From contig JAURYH010000044.1 of NCBI GenBank assembly GCA_030653975.1, positions 1 through 64,000 of the forward strand: 64,000 bases of DNA. The letters run 5' to 3'. Origin of the DNA: Hydrogenophaga sp. (GTDB lineage Bacteria; Pseudomonadota; Gammaproteobacteria; Burkholderiales; Burkholderiaceae_C). The position numbers and the translations under genes are program-made. Under the pieces are notes generated by a model. The model was not told where the DNA came from. It made no database searches and was given only the letters and a program-made list of their open reading frames with translations. Below, piece by piece: positions 40,113 through 47,844 of this stretch. Numbering within the stretch: the stretch's first letter is position 1; every line of letters begins with the position of its first letter.

Positions 40113-40793
40113 ATGGATAAAAAAAACCCTGCCCAGCAGCGCCGAGAAAACCTGAAGCGCTGGATGGACTCTCGCACGGTGTCCTCGTCTGATCTTGCGC
40201 GGCGGATCGGCAGCGGGCGCGCTTACGTCTCGCTGCTGTTCCGCGAAGATCGTCACTTTGGAGAAAAGGCCGCCAGAAGCATCGAGGCCAGCCTGGGCCT
40301 GCCCGATGGATGGCTGGACGCGACCTCCATTCACCCATCCACCGTGTCCGAGTGGGCGTCTCCTGACGACCTGGACCCCGAGGTTTTCGCCTTGGTGCCG
40401 CGCATCGAGGTCAGCCTGTCCGCCGGCAGCGGCTCCCTGGTGAACACCGAGCAGCAGCTGCCACCGCTGGCGTTCCGGCGCGACTGGCTGCGCAAGAAGG
40501 GCGTGACATCCCGCGACAATCTGCGGCTGTGCGAGATCCGCGGCCAGAGCATGGAGCCCGGCCTGATGGATGGCGACATCGCCATGATTGACCTGGGTCA
40601 AAGACAGGTGAAAGACGGCGAGGTCTACGCCGTGCGTTTCGGTGACGAGCTGCGCATCAAGCGCCTGTTCAAAACACTGGACGGTGGCCTGCGCCTGCAC
40701 TCGGACAACCCGAACTTCCCTGATGAGCTGATCTCACCGGCGGGCAGCGGGCTGTTCGAGGTGCTGGGGCTCAAGCTCTGGCGCTGCGGCTGA
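40113..40793 (+). CDS. LexA/CI-like phage repressor with S24 peptidase domain
   Basis: 226 residues. N-terminal HTH (SSSDLARRIGSGRAYVSLLF), then an S24 domain with Ser146 (GQSMEPGLMDGD) and Lys183 (ELRIKRLF), and an Ala104-Gly105 pair that could be the self-cleavage site. It should keep the prophage silent and be inactivated by RecA filaments after DNA damage. The ATG at 40113 has no Shine-Dalgarno and would sit only a few bases after the predicted transcription start, implying a leaderless mRNA. Confidence 0.9.
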   Translation: MDKKNPAQQRRENLKRWMDSRTVSSSDLARRIGSGRAYVSLLFREDRHFGEKAARSIEASLGLPDGWLDATSIHPSTVSEWASPDDLDPEVFALVPRIEVSLSAGSGSLVNTEQQLPPLAFRRDWLRKKGVTSRDNLRLCEIRGQSMEPGLMDGDIAMIDLGQRQVKDGEVYAVRFGDELRIKRLFKTLDGGLRLHSDNPNFPDELISPAGSGLFEVLGLKLWRCG

Positions 40794-40805
40794 TGCCGTC
40801 GGTTT

Positions 40806-41195
40806 TCATGGGAGCGTCGGCTTTGGCTGGCGACGCAAGGCAGCCAGTCGTCTGCGGTGGATTGGCGCCCTGGACTCGCTGCTGCAGTTGCCGTTGAAGT
40901 AGTTCCACCAGGCGAAGCCGAGCGGGTCCGTCTTTCTGTTCGCGATGCTGATCTCGCGCTCGAAACGGTTTTTGCAGTGGTGCTCACAGTCCGCCTCTCC
41001 AGGCCCACCAGGGTCGCCGTAGTCATGGGTACCGCAGACGCGGCATTGGTAGACCGCCTGGCTGCAGTTGTCGTCGATGTCGTGCGGGCAGGGTCGGCCA
41101 CCATCAAATGCCCACTGGTGCTTGCCGGCCTGGCAGGCGGTGCTGCCAAGCTCTGTGGAGGCCTTTCTGATCAGGCTCAAAAGAACGTCTGTCAC
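40806..41195 (-). CDS. Cysteine-rich phage protein, 129 aa
   Basis: Cys/His-rich: KHQWAFDGGRPCPHDIDDNC, YQCRVCGTHDYGDPGG, ADCEHHCKNRFE. Probably binds one or two zinc ions. Last gene of the 47.5-40.8 kb operon, convergent with the repressor gene. Function unknown. Confidence 0.65.
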   Translation of the reverse strand: MTDVLLSLIRKASTELGSTACQAGKHQWAFDGGRPCPHDIDDNCSQAVYQCRVCGTHDYGDPGGPGEADCEHHCKNRFEREISIANRKTDPLGFAWWNYFNGNCSSESRAPIHRRRLAALRRQPKPTLP

Positions 41196-42079
41196 GTTGA
41201 GCTCCTGAGTTGTTCCCGCTGTGCGACCGAGGCATTGGCCTCGCCATAGGTGCGGTGGTGGGTGTTGAGCACCGGCGTGCAGTCGCCGGCCAGCGTGCGG
41301 TAGCCGCCGGCCAGGTTCCAGGCGATGCCGGCGCGGATGCCGCGGAAGACCATGCGGTCGCGCAGGGCCATGTCGTCGTCGTCCAGGAAGCCGCCCAGGG
41401 GGTCGTCCTTGTGCATGTCGGCACCGGCCTGGTAGATCACGACGTCGCAGTCGGCCTCGTTGATGGCGGCGATGGACTGTTGCAGCCAGGCGAAAAACTC
41501 CAGGCGCTCGGCATCCTCGTGGAAGTAACGCCCCGAGGTGTGGTGCACCACGCGGTCGGCCAGGAAGGGTAGGCGGCGCAGGATGTCGGCCGTGCCGTCA
41601 CCGTAGTGCACGTCGCAGTCCAGGATGCCAACCCGGTGGTCCGGGTGGTCCTGCAGGTACAGCGCGGCCGCCACGGCCAGGCCGTTGAAGGTGCAGAAGC
41701 CACCACCTTCGCCGAAGTGGGCGTGGTGGAAGCCGCTGGACGGCGACAGGGTCGGATGCACCGGGTGCTCTGCGGCGTGGCGCACGGCCCCCACCAGGCT
41801 GCCAACGGTCCACAGGCAGGCCTCCGGCACCCTGGAATCGATGCACTCGAAGCCGTTGAGGATGCGTCCGGCGAACACGCCGTCGACGTAGTCCGTGTCG
41901 TGCACCAGCTTGAGCTGCCCGATCGTCACCGGGGCGACCGGGTAGACACCGTGCACCACGTCGTAGCGGTTGCGCTCCTTCAGCAGCGCCATCAGCGCCG
42001 CGGGCTTGCTGGCCGATGGGGACAGGCTGCTCAGCCCGGTGACGTTCATGCGGGGGTCGTAGAAGATCGATGCGGGCAC
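41192..42079 (-). CDS. HDAC-fold deacetylase/amidohydrolase
   Basis: 295 residues from the GTG at 42079, which follows AGGAGG at ideal spacing. Arginase/deacetylase fold with complete active site: His118-His119 (SGFHHAH), zinc ligands Asp156 and His158 (DCDVHYGDGT), Asp221 (QAGAD) and transition-state Tyr260 (LAGGY). Family members remove acetyl groups from lysine or polyamines, or act on acetoin-type substrates. The substrate here cannot be told. In an early operon it may change host protein acetylation or polyamines. An ATG at 42106 would overlap the preceding gene. Confidence 0.88.
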   Translation of the reverse strand: MPASIFYDPRMNVTGLSSLSPSASKPAALMALLKERNRYDVVHGVYPVAPVTIGQLKLVHDTDYVDGVFAGRILNGFECIDSRVPEACLWTVGSLVGAVRHAAEHPVHPTLSPSSGFHHAHFGEGGGFCTFNGLAVAAALYLQDHPDHRVGILDCDVHYGDGTADILRRLPFLADRVVHHTSGRYFHEDAERLEFFAWLQQSIAAINEADCDVVIYQAGADMHKDDPLGGFLDDDDMALRDRMVFRGIRAGIAWNLAGGYRTLAGDCTPVLNTHHRTYGEANASVAQREQLRSST

Positions 42080-42095
42080 GGTGGCCTCCTGTGGT

Positions 42096-42821
42096 CTATG
42101 CCGCAACGGCGGCGATTCTGGTTTCGTGGGCCAGCACGATGTCGTTGAGCTTGTTGCGCAGCGTGCTCATGCCGCCATGCAGGCCAATGTACTTGGCGGT
42201 CCCGGCGCGCGCCACATCGGAGTCGGAGTGGCTGACGAAGTCGAGCATGGCCACGACGTGGTCGCACTGGTTGGACGCGACACGAATGTCGGCGGCGCAG
42301 TTCTTGGCGCCGTCAATGAAGCGCAGGTCGAGCTTGTTGCCGCCGTACTCGCTCTTGATCATGGCCACCTGGTCGCCACGCAAGCCGACGATCGCCACCT
42401 TGAAATGCGCGAACTTCGGAGGCGCCTTAGGCATGACGATGGGTGCATCCACCCGAGCGGCCTTGCTGACGGCGGCGCTGGTTTGCGCACTGGCCGTGGA
42501 GACGTCCACCTCGACGATGGGATTGGCTGGCCGGGTGGCGATCTCCAAGGCGGCGGTACCGATGGTCTTGTCCAGCGTCTGCACCAGGGCCGGCAGGAGC
42601 TGCTGGGCGAGCTCGGCGCAGATGCTGGACACCAGGTGCGACAGGATGGCGTCGAGCGCTCCTGGGCCCGGGTGGTCCTGGTGGCTGCGCTCGTAGGTCA
42701 TCAGCGTTCCCCAGCACTCGATGCAACCATGGTTGGCACCCATCTCCGGGAAGAAGGCCTCCAGGCCCTGGCGGCCCATGTCCTTCACGATGACCTTGAT
42801 GACCCGCTGCTGGGCGTTCAT
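42096..42821 (-). CDS. Phage protein of unknown function, 241 aa
   Basis: Start 42821 (MNAQQRVIKVIVKDMGRQGL). C-terminal part FKVAIVGLRGDQVAMIKSEY and CDHVVAMLDFVSHSDSDVAR resemble DUF2325-like domains (a Rossmann-like module). Immediately upstream of the deacetylase gene, 16 bases apart, so they are coexpressed. Confidence 0.6.
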   Translation of the reverse strand: MNAQQRVIKVIVKDMGRQGLEAFFPEMGANHGCIECWGTLMTYERSHQDHPGPGALDAILSHLVSSICAELAQQLLPALVQTLDKTIGTAALEIATRPANPIVEVDVSTASAQTSAAVSKAARVDAPIVMPKAPPKFAHFKVAIVGLRGDQVAMIKSEYGGNKLDLRFIDGAKNCAADIRVASNQCDHVVAMLDFVSHSDSDVARAGTAKYIGLHGGMSTLRNKLNDIVLAHETRIAAVAA

Positions 42822-43222
42822 GTTGCGTCTCCGTGGGCTTTGGCGATGACTGTGTGGACTTGCGCCCACTGCTCGGTTGTCAGGTTGAAGTCCAGCCCTC
42901 TCATATCAATGGCGGCCTCGCGGATCATGATCAGCACATCCAGCAGCTCGGGCGCGGCGGAGATCAGGTGGGCGTTGGCCTCGTCTGTCTTGTTTCCATT
43001 CATGGACCCAACGGTGCAGATACGCTTGGGCCCGGCGGTTTCGGTTCCGACCGATCGAACGGCCGGGTGCATGGACGTCGGGTGAAGAACCCAGGGACCG
43101 GGCGTGAACTTCCAGGTCATGGCGCGGTGGTCGTCGCAGTGAGAAAGCCCGCTGTCGCCGGGGCCGAAGGTTCCGCCGCACTGAGAGCAGTACGTGACGG
43201 GGAAGCGTGGATTGGCGCTCAT
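42818..43222 (-). CDS. Phage protein with N-terminal zinc finger, 134 aa
   Basis: Start 43222. YCSQCGGTFGPGDSGLSHCD is a Cys/His site, then MTWKFTPGPWVLHPTSMHPA and an end with NAHLISAAPELLDVLIMIRE, a pattern seen in many phage ead/Ea22-like accessory proteins. Function unknown. Confidence 0.65.
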   Translation of the reverse strand: MSANPRFPVTYCSQCGGTFGPGDSGLSHCDDHRAMTWKFTPGPWVLHPTSMHPAVRSVGTETAGPKRICTVGSMNGNKTDEANAHLISAAPELLDVLIMIREAAIDMRGLDFNLTTEQWAQVHTVIAKAHGDAT

Positions 43223-43413
43223 GACGTTCTCCACTGGGTCTGCAGATCGAGTGCGCGCTGGTCGTCTCGACGCCGCAGCTCGCCACTGTCCTTCAGGCGC
43301 ATGTATTCGAGGTCGGCCGCGATGCGGTGCACCTCGGAGCCGGGCGGCGCGAAGGGCGCCAGCGCCGCGGCCATCACGGGGTCGAGGCGGGACTCGGGTT
43401 TCTGTTTGCTCAT
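43219..43413 (-). CDS. Phage protein of unknown function, 64 aa
   Basis: SEVHRIAADLEYMRLKDSGE and ALDLQTQWRTS; helical and charged. Overlaps neighbours by four bases each side. Confidence 0.55.
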   Translation of the reverse strand: MSKQKPESRLDPVMAAALAPFAPPGSEVHRIAADLEYMRLKDSGELRRRDDQRALDLQTQWRTS

Positions 43414-43508
43414 GGCGAACTCCAGTAAAAGGTGTCCAGGTACAAAACAACGAGGGCCACGATGTACATGGCCCCCAGGGTGATGCGAACGGCGAGCCGG
43501 TGTGTCAT
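43410..43508 (-). CDS. Tiny membrane protein, 32 aa
   Basis: ATG at 43508. One membrane span (AVRITLGAMYIVALVVLYLD) and a short aromatic end (TFYWSSP). Overlaps genes on both sides by four bases in the same operon, the main support for it being real. Confidence 0.5.
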   Translation of the reverse strand: MTHRLAVRITLGAMYIVALVVLYLDTFYWSSP

Positions 43509-43672
43509 GGCGTCCACCGGTAGAGACGGGCCTTGAGCGTGTTGATCGTGAGCACGATGCCGGGCAGGTCCGGGTGACAGGGGTTGGTCCGCGTTAGGTG
43601 GTTGCGGGCCAGTTCGTAGTAGGTGATGCGCAGCTGGATGAGCGCATCGGCATAGAGGCGGACGAGGATCAT
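43505..43672 (-). CDS. Phage protein of unknown function, 55 aa
   Basis: MILVRLYADALIQLRITYYE then LPGIVLTINTLKARLYRWTP. Start 43672 overlaps the upstream gene end by four bases. Short, possibly membrane or DNA associated; unknown. Confidence 0.5.
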   Translation of the reverse strand: MILVRLYADALIQLRITYYELARNHLTRTNPCHPDLPGIVLTINTLKARLYRWTP

Positions 43673-44310
43673 GCGGGCACCTCGACTTTCCACGGGTCGC
43701 CGTAGACCACCAGGCCGAGAGACGCAACGCAGGCGTCGGCATCTGCCTTCCAGCGTGGCTTCTGGGCTTCGATCCAATGAGCAAATGCGGCCCGCGCCTT
43801 GACGCGCCCCAGTCCTAGGTAGACCCGGTCGTACTGGTTGACCGTCTCGGTTTCTGCAACGACCAGCTGGCGCAGCTCGGCGGCATCGGCCAGGCTGATG
43901 CGCACATGCTCGGCGAACACCTGCAGGCATTCGTCCGGCGTGCTTTCGCGGTAGCCATCGAACGAGCCGTCTGGCTTCCAGTGCTGGCGCTGGCCATTTC
44001 CGCCGTGGTACTGTCCCTGCGCCTGCAGTTCCGGGGCGGCGCCAGCCAGCCAGTACCAGCCGTTGCCCTCGGCATGCGTGGGCACACCATCGATGTCCGA
44101 CAGGTGCAGGTCGGCCAGCGGCTTGAGCTCTGGCCAGCGCTTGATCAGGCGGTTGTGCCCAGCGCCAAACTCATCTTCACGGCCGCCCTTCCAGCTCTCG
44201 ATGGTGAGCGAGAAGTAGGTCGGTGCGTTTCCGCGGATGAAGTGGAGCCCACCGACAGCCCGGACTTTTGTCTGGCCGTTGATGCTTTCGCGCAGGATGG
44301 GGTTTTTCAT
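43669..44310 (-). CDS. Phage protein of unknown function, 213 aa
   Basis: MKNPILRESINGQTKVRAVG, then FSLTIESWKGGREDEFGAGH and HLSDIDGVPTHAEGNGWYWL. This combination is common in betaproteobacterial phages and plasmids as a conserved hypothetical. C-terminal half helical. Confidence 0.65.
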   Translation of the reverse strand: MKNPILRESINGQTKVRAVGGLHFIRGNAPTYFSLTIESWKGGREDEFGAGHNRLIKRWPELKPLADLHLSDIDGVPTHAEGNGWYWLAGAAPELQAQGQYHGGNGQRQHWKPDGSFDGYRESTPDECLQVFAEHVRISLADAAELRQLVVAETETVNQYDRVYLGLGRVKARAAFAHWIEAQKPRWKADADACVASLGLVVYGDPWKVEVPA

Positions 44311-44426
44311 TGATCGTCTCCGGTGAATTCGAGGCCGCAGCAGATGCAGCGGAAGTAGTGGCGGCGACCCAGTGCACCCAGGTAGGCGCCCTGGCCATCA
44401 CAGGCGGGGCAGAAGACTTCGTCCAT
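44307..44426 (-). CDS. Tiny zinc-finger protein, 39 aa
   Basis: MDEVFCPACDGQGAYLGALG and RCICCGLEF: two CxxC pairs, a complete treble-type zinc ribbon. ATG 44426, overlapping the next gene by four bases. Below usual gene-calling length. Confidence 0.55.
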   Translation of the reverse strand: MDEVFCPACDGQGAYLGALGRRHYFRCICCGLEFTGDDQ

Positions 44427-44439
44427 GGCGATCTCCCTA

Positions 44440-44470
44440 AGAAAAAGCCACCGCGGCGGGTGGCTTGGTT
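44440..44470 (-). terminator. Terminator between two small leftward genes
   Basis: On the minus strand AAGCCACC / GGTGGCTT (8 bp) around CGCCGC, followed by TTTTCTT. It would attenuate the 47.5 kb operon in its middle unless transcription is antiterminated. Confidence 0.75.
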
Positions 44471-44493
44471 GAAGTGGTTGTTTGGCGGCCGGT

Positions 44494-44607
44494 TCAGAAG
44501 ATGCGCCAGTAGGACCAGCGCCCGCTCTTACTCTGCTTGCGGTAGACCGCGGCACTGGACGGGCCGCCGAAGCTGGCCCACTCGGCCTTGGTGATGCGGT
44601 AGCTCAT
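44494..44607 (-). CDS. Tiny basic phage protein, 37 aa
   Basis: ATG at 44607, stop 44494. MSYRITKAEWASFGGPSSAA then RKQSKSGRWSYWRIF. Overlaps the upstream gene end by four bases. Strong conservation-like aromatic pattern but family unknown. Confidence 0.5.
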   Translation of the reverse strand: MSYRITKAEWASFGGPSSAAVYRKQSKSGRWSYWRIF

Positions 44608-44891
44608 GCGCTCAGCCCTTCCTTGGTTTTTTCCGCCTCGGCCGGTGGCGCGTCAGGTTCGATCTTGCGCAGCCAGCTCTGGGCGAAGTCCGCCATGCCT
44701 GCAGGAGTGGGTGCGTTGTGCAGCTTGAGGGTCTGGGCGTACTCGGCTTCGCAGCGCCAGATGCGACCCAGGGTTTTCTCGTCCCCCAGGTACTGCCTGA
44801 CACGCACGATCAGGCCCAGGTTGGGACTGTCCTTGCCGAGCAGGCCGTTGATGACTTCGGCCAGGTCGCCGGCTTTGATGGGTTCGCGCAT
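44604..44891 (-). CDS. Phage protein of unknown function, 95 aa
   Basis: Start 44891. IKAGDLAEVINGLLGKDSPN then GLIVRVRQYLGDE..GRIWR is a small SH3-like barrel pattern seen in phage proteins. A helical tail follows. Confidence 0.6.
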   Translation of the reverse strand: MREPIKAGDLAEVINGLLGKDSPNLGLIVRVRQYLGDEKTLGRIWRCEAEYAQTLKLHNAPTPAGMADFAQSWLRKIEPDAPPAEAEKTKEGLSA

Positions 44892-44893
44892 GG

Positions 44894-45280
44894 TCAATAC
44901 TCCGTGAGCAGGATGCAGCGCAGGCAGCCGTCGCCGTCGTCGCTGACGTAGAACTGCCAGGTGCCGGCCGGCAGGTCGGTCCAGTCCACCTTGCGCCGGT
45001 ACTGCGGAGGAAGGTCGTCTGAGAACTTCCCGGTGATGACGGCGACGCTCTTGTCGCTCACGGCAACTTCGATGATCAGCGCCGACTGGTGCGGCAGGCG
45101 GTAGCGGAACACCTTGGGCAACTCGGACCCCAGGATGTCGAGCAGCCAATGACACCCCGCATCGGCGCACTCCTTCACGCCGTCCGAATAGAGGAAGCGT
45201 CGGAGCAGCGGGCTGAAGTGGAATCCGTCGGTGCCGTTGCGGATCTTGTTATAGGCCTTGGCGAATGCTGATGAGTCCAT
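44894..45280 (-). CDS. Phage protein of unknown function, 128 aa (DUF6876-like)
   Basis: FLYSDGVKECADAGCHWLLD with WQFYVSDDGDGCLRCILLTE matches a small family I recall as DUF6876, present in phages and plasmids. Function unknown. Its start region faces the rightward gene at 45371. Confidence 0.55.
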   Translation of the reverse strand: MDSSAFAKAYNKIRNGTDGFHFSPLLRRFLYSDGVKECADAGCHWLLDILGSELPKVFRYRLPHQSALIIEVAVSDKSVAVITGKFSDDLPPQYRRKVDWTDLPAGTWQFYVSDDGDGCLRCILLTEY

Positions 45281-45303
45281 TTAGCGCTCCTGATGTTGTC
45301 TGC

Positions 45304-45332
45304 TTGACAAAAGTAGTTGACAATGTTTGCTG
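45304..45332 (+). promoter_or_regulatory. Rightward promoter region with an operator half-site
   Basis: TTGACA occurs twice (45304-45309 and 45317-45322). GTTTGCTG (45325-45332) is the reverse of the CAGCAAAC operator half. A clear -10 at consensus spacing was not found, so exact promoter position is uncertain. Confidence 0.45.
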
Positions 45333-45370
45333 TCCCGGCGTGTTGCCCGGATCAACTGAAAGGCATTTCC

Positions 45371-45841
45371 ATGTTCGGATCTCTGAAAAAACTCGTGAAG
45401 CACAACCCGGTGGCCAGTCGTGCCATCAAGGACACCGAGAAGGTGACGGGTCGCATCACCAAGAATGTGGCCAAGGTGGCATCCATCACCGACAAGTTCG
45501 GCGGCGGCAATAGCCTGGCTGCCGCCATGGCCGCCAAGCACACCGCCAAAATGGCAGGGGCTACCGCTGCCAAGCCTACTCAGGCTGCTGCACCGGCCAA
45601 AACCGTCTCTGGACAGCCGTTTGGTCAGGCTGTCGCTGCTGTCGCCTCTTCCAAGGCATCCCGCCCGGCAGCCCAGGTTGCAGCCCGCGCCGCCAACCCC
45701 AGCACCACCCGGCCGGCGGCCGCTCAGAAGCCGGTTGTTCGCGCCACTCCCGCAACCCCGGCAACGCGCACCACGTCGGCAACGCCTGCGACTCCGGCTG
45801 CTCGACAGCCCCTGCACCGCAAGTACCAAAGCGATATGTGA
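45371..45841 (+). CDS. Ala/Pro-rich protein of unknown function, 156 aa
   Basis: The only long rightward gene within the 40.8-47.5 kb leftward block. N-terminal basic helical part (MFGSLKKLVKHNPVASRAIK), then GGGNSLAAAMAAKHTAKMAG and a low-complexity end rich in Ala, Thr and Pro (ATPATPATRTTSATPATPAA). No signal peptide. Placement with its own promoter is like a lysogeny-expressed cargo gene (moron). Function unknown. Confidence 0.65.
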   Translation: MFGSLKKLVKHNPVASRAIKDTEKVTGRITKNVAKVASITDKFGGGNSLAAAMAAKHTAKMAGATAAKPTQAAAPAKTVSGQPFGQAVAAVASSKASRPAAQVAARAANPSTTRPAAAQKPVVRATPATPATRTTSATPATPAARQPLHRKYQSDM

Positions 45842-45842
45842 A

Positions 45843-46088
45843 TCAAGCAGACCGACGGGCCCAGAATGGCTCGTAGGCAAACGGCGCATCGAAGGTCGGC
45901 TGACCATCGATGGCCGAGCAGAAGATCTGCGGCCGGTTGATCACACTGCCGTCGGCCAGGCAGTCGGCGACGATCTGCCGCGTCTGCTCGGTGGCCGGGA
46001 AGTACAGGTCCGACTGCCAGTGATCGAGCTCGATGCCGGCGTCGACCAGGCGCTGGTAGAGCGACTTGGGTGCTGGGGTTGTGCTCAT
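45843..46088 (-). CDS. Phage protein of unknown function, 81 aa
   Basis: LYQRLVDAGIELDHWQSDLY then FPATEQTRQIVADCLADGSV and FDAPFAYEPFWARRSA. Pattern is common among betaproteobacterial phages as an unnamed protein. It converges with the Ala/Pro-rich gene, with one base between stops. Confidence 0.6.
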   Translation of the reverse strand: MSTTPAPKSLYQRLVDAGIELDHWQSDLYFPATEQTRQIVADCLADGSVINRPQIFCSAIDGQPTFDAPFAYEPFWARRSA

Positions 46089-46360
46089 GCGGATGCCCCA
46101 GGTTCGTCATAGGTGAAGACCAGGCCAGCCATCAGCGGCTGGCAGTCAAGCAGGTCTTGGCGCTGCTCGGGTGTGCCATCGAAGCACACCAGCTTTCCGC
46201 GGCTGCTCATGATCCCGGCCTCGGCGTAGCGCTCGGGGTTGTTGCGGTAATGGGTGTGGATCCCATCGCCGTTGATGCAGCCAGTGAACTCGGCGCGGTA
46301 GATGCGGCACTGGCCGGCCAGGATGCCCTGGGCCGGCGCGATGTAGATGACGGTGGTCAC
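46085..46360 (-). CDS. Phage protein of unknown function, 91 aa
   Basis: GTG start at 46360 preceded by AGGAGA. TVIYIAPAQGILAGQCRIYR, then a polar end (QPLMAGLVFTYDEPG). The longer open frame upstream runs into another gene. Unknown function. Confidence 0.55.
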   Translation of the reverse strand: MTTVIYIAPAQGILAGQCRIYRAEFTGCINGDGIHTHYRNNPERYAEAGIMSSRGKLVCFDGTPEQRQDLLDCQPLMAGLVFTYDEPGASA

Positions 46361-46371
46361 GGCCTGATCTC

Positions 46372-46803
46372 CTATGGGTTGACAGGGACAATCGCGACCT
46401 CTGCCGCAACCGACCACTCGGACGTTGTTTCTTTGGCTGACAGCTTCTGCGCCAGGTCCAGCCGGCCGCACCAGCCGGCGACGTACCAGTGCGGATCGAA
46501 GTTGGTCGAGGCGCGAACCACCGCTTTGCTCACCAGGTGCTGGTTGTAGTCGGCGTAGCCCATCTGGATGGCGAACTTCGCCTCCTCGATCTGCGCCTCA
46601 TTCACGTACTGCATGAGCTCGTACGTGTTGTTTGCAACCTCGACCAGGCGGCTGAAGTCGCGCTGGCTGATGGGGGCGTTCCTGGCGGCGCGGGCCAGGG
46701 TCTTGTCGAGGCTGGGCCGCACAACCACGATGTGGCTGTAAGCCCGGTTGGTGGTGCGAGTGAATGTTTCGCCGTCGTGGGTGGCGGTGAGTTTGCGTGC
46801 CAT
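46372..46803 (-). CDS. Phage protein of unknown function, 143 aa
   Basis: MARKLTATHDGETFTRTTNR, YSHIVVVRPSLDKTLARAAR and SRLVEVANNTYELMQYVNEA. Charged, mixed alpha/beta. Family not recognised. Confidence 0.6.
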   Translation of the reverse strand: MARKLTATHDGETFTRTTNRAYSHIVVVRPSLDKTLARAARNAPISQRDFSRLVEVANNTYELMQYVNEAQIEEAKFAIQMGYADYNQHLVSKAVVRASTNFDPHWYVAGWCGRLDLAQKLSAKETTSEWSVAAEVAIVPVNP

Positions 46804-46820
46804 GTGGATCTCCCTGGTGG

Positions 46821-47048
46821 TCAGCTGCGGTCGCTGATGAATTTGTGGACGCCGGTGTGGTGCACGGTGGCGCGCTTGAACTCGGTGCGCTGGGTGTTGC
46901 CACCGTTCGAGACCATCACGGGATCCTGGATGTCGATCCAGCCCGGGTCGCAGAGTACAGAGGGCTTGGCGGTGTAGCCGGCGCGCTGCAGCTGCTGAAG
47001 GGCGAGCTCCGTGGCGTCGAGGCGGCGGGCGGTGCCTGTGTCATGCAT
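46821..47048 (-). CDS. Phage protein of unknown function, 75 aa
   Basis: ATG at 47048 overlapping the phosphatase stop. ATELALQQLQRAGYTAKPSV then TEFKRATVHHTGVHKFISDR. No known motif. Confidence 0.55.
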   Translation of the reverse strand: MHDTGTARRLDATELALQQLQRAGYTAKPSVLCDPGWIDIQDPVMVSNGGNTQRTEFKRATVHHTGVHKFISDRS

Positions 47049-47481
47049 GGCGTTCTCCCAAGCGGTAAAAGTTGATGGCCACCAGGTCACGCACCCGGTG
47101 GTTGAAGACGCTGGCGAAGGACTCACGCTCCATCCGGTTGACGTAGTCGAAGCCACAACGGCGCGCCGCCTCGGCCACACCACCGCTGCGGTAGATGCCA
47201 GCCTGGCAGTGCACCACCACATCACGTCCCTCGGCCAGGGCATCCCGCAGGATCACGGCGATGGACCGGGCCTGGTCGTTGTTGATGGCGAATTCGCCGG
47301 TGAGCTCCGAGGCGCGCTCCGTGTCGGTGAACTCGAAGTGGTGCAGGGCGTGGTATTGATCCCCAGCCCGCGGCGCAGCGCAGCAGGGGTCGGTGATCTG
47401 GATGGCCACAGCCTCACGGCTGGGTGCCGGGTGAACGCCAGCCAGGAATTCGGCGGCCGAGCAGCGGGTGATGGTGGGCAT
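47041..47481 (-). CDS. Dual-specificity/tyrosine phosphatase-like protein
   Basis: 146 residues from the ATG at 47481. The signature VVVHCQAGIYRSGGVAEA gives Cys92 and Arg98 in the HC(X)5R loop of cysteine-based phosphatases. General-acid Asp candidates lie before it. It is the promoter-proximal gene of the leftward operon that also carries the HDAC-fold enzyme, so both could act early on host proteins. Substrate unknown. Confidence 0.8.
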   Translation of the reverse strand: MPTITRCSAAEFLAGVHPAPSREAVAIQITDPCCAAPRAGDQYHALHHFEFTDTERASELTGEFAINNDQARSIAVILRDALAEGRDVVVHCQAGIYRSGGVAEAARRCGFDYVNRMERESFASVFNHRVRDLVAINFYRLGERHA

Positions 47482-47840
47482 GAAGACTCCTTGTGATGTC
47501 GGAGCGTCCTCAGGCTGAAGGCGCTCTGACATCCCTTGCGGGATGCTTGCAGGGTGTCGTTGGTTATGTGGTGCCCGGACCTCCGGGCCTACCCTGCGGT
47601 CGGCATAGTCCGGCTGGGCCGGTTCCGACATCCCCGCTTGAAGCAGCGGGGCGGTTTGTGTTTTCCCGGCGTCGGTATGCAGGTAATCGCTACCTGCATC
47701 CACATCCCGTTCGCTGAGCCTTATCCCATCCGGGGGCATCGCTACTGGTCTTGGCGGAGCCACCCATTTAATTGACCGCTCGGTGGAGGCGGTGTCGGCG
47801 TTTGGGCTGCCTTTCGATACGGTGATGCGGCGTCGATGGG
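47482..47840 (-). ncRNA. Long structured 5' leader of the phosphatase operon
   Basis: About 350 nt separate the promoter from the first ATG. At least four stem-loops: ATGCAGGTA/TACCTGCAT (47677-47699, perfect 9 bp), CCCCGCT/AGCGGGG (47632-47651), GCCCGGA/TCCGGGC (47573-47588) and a 14-bp stem at 47495-47533 ending next to the ribosome site. An open frame exists through it, but its sequence is not protein-like. Could be an attenuator or an antitermination RNA. Confidence 0.5.
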
Positions 47841-47844
47841 ATGA

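Noticed and set aside
44427-44493. Gene in the gap with the hairpin
   Set aside because: Only 67 bases, filled mainly by a terminator.
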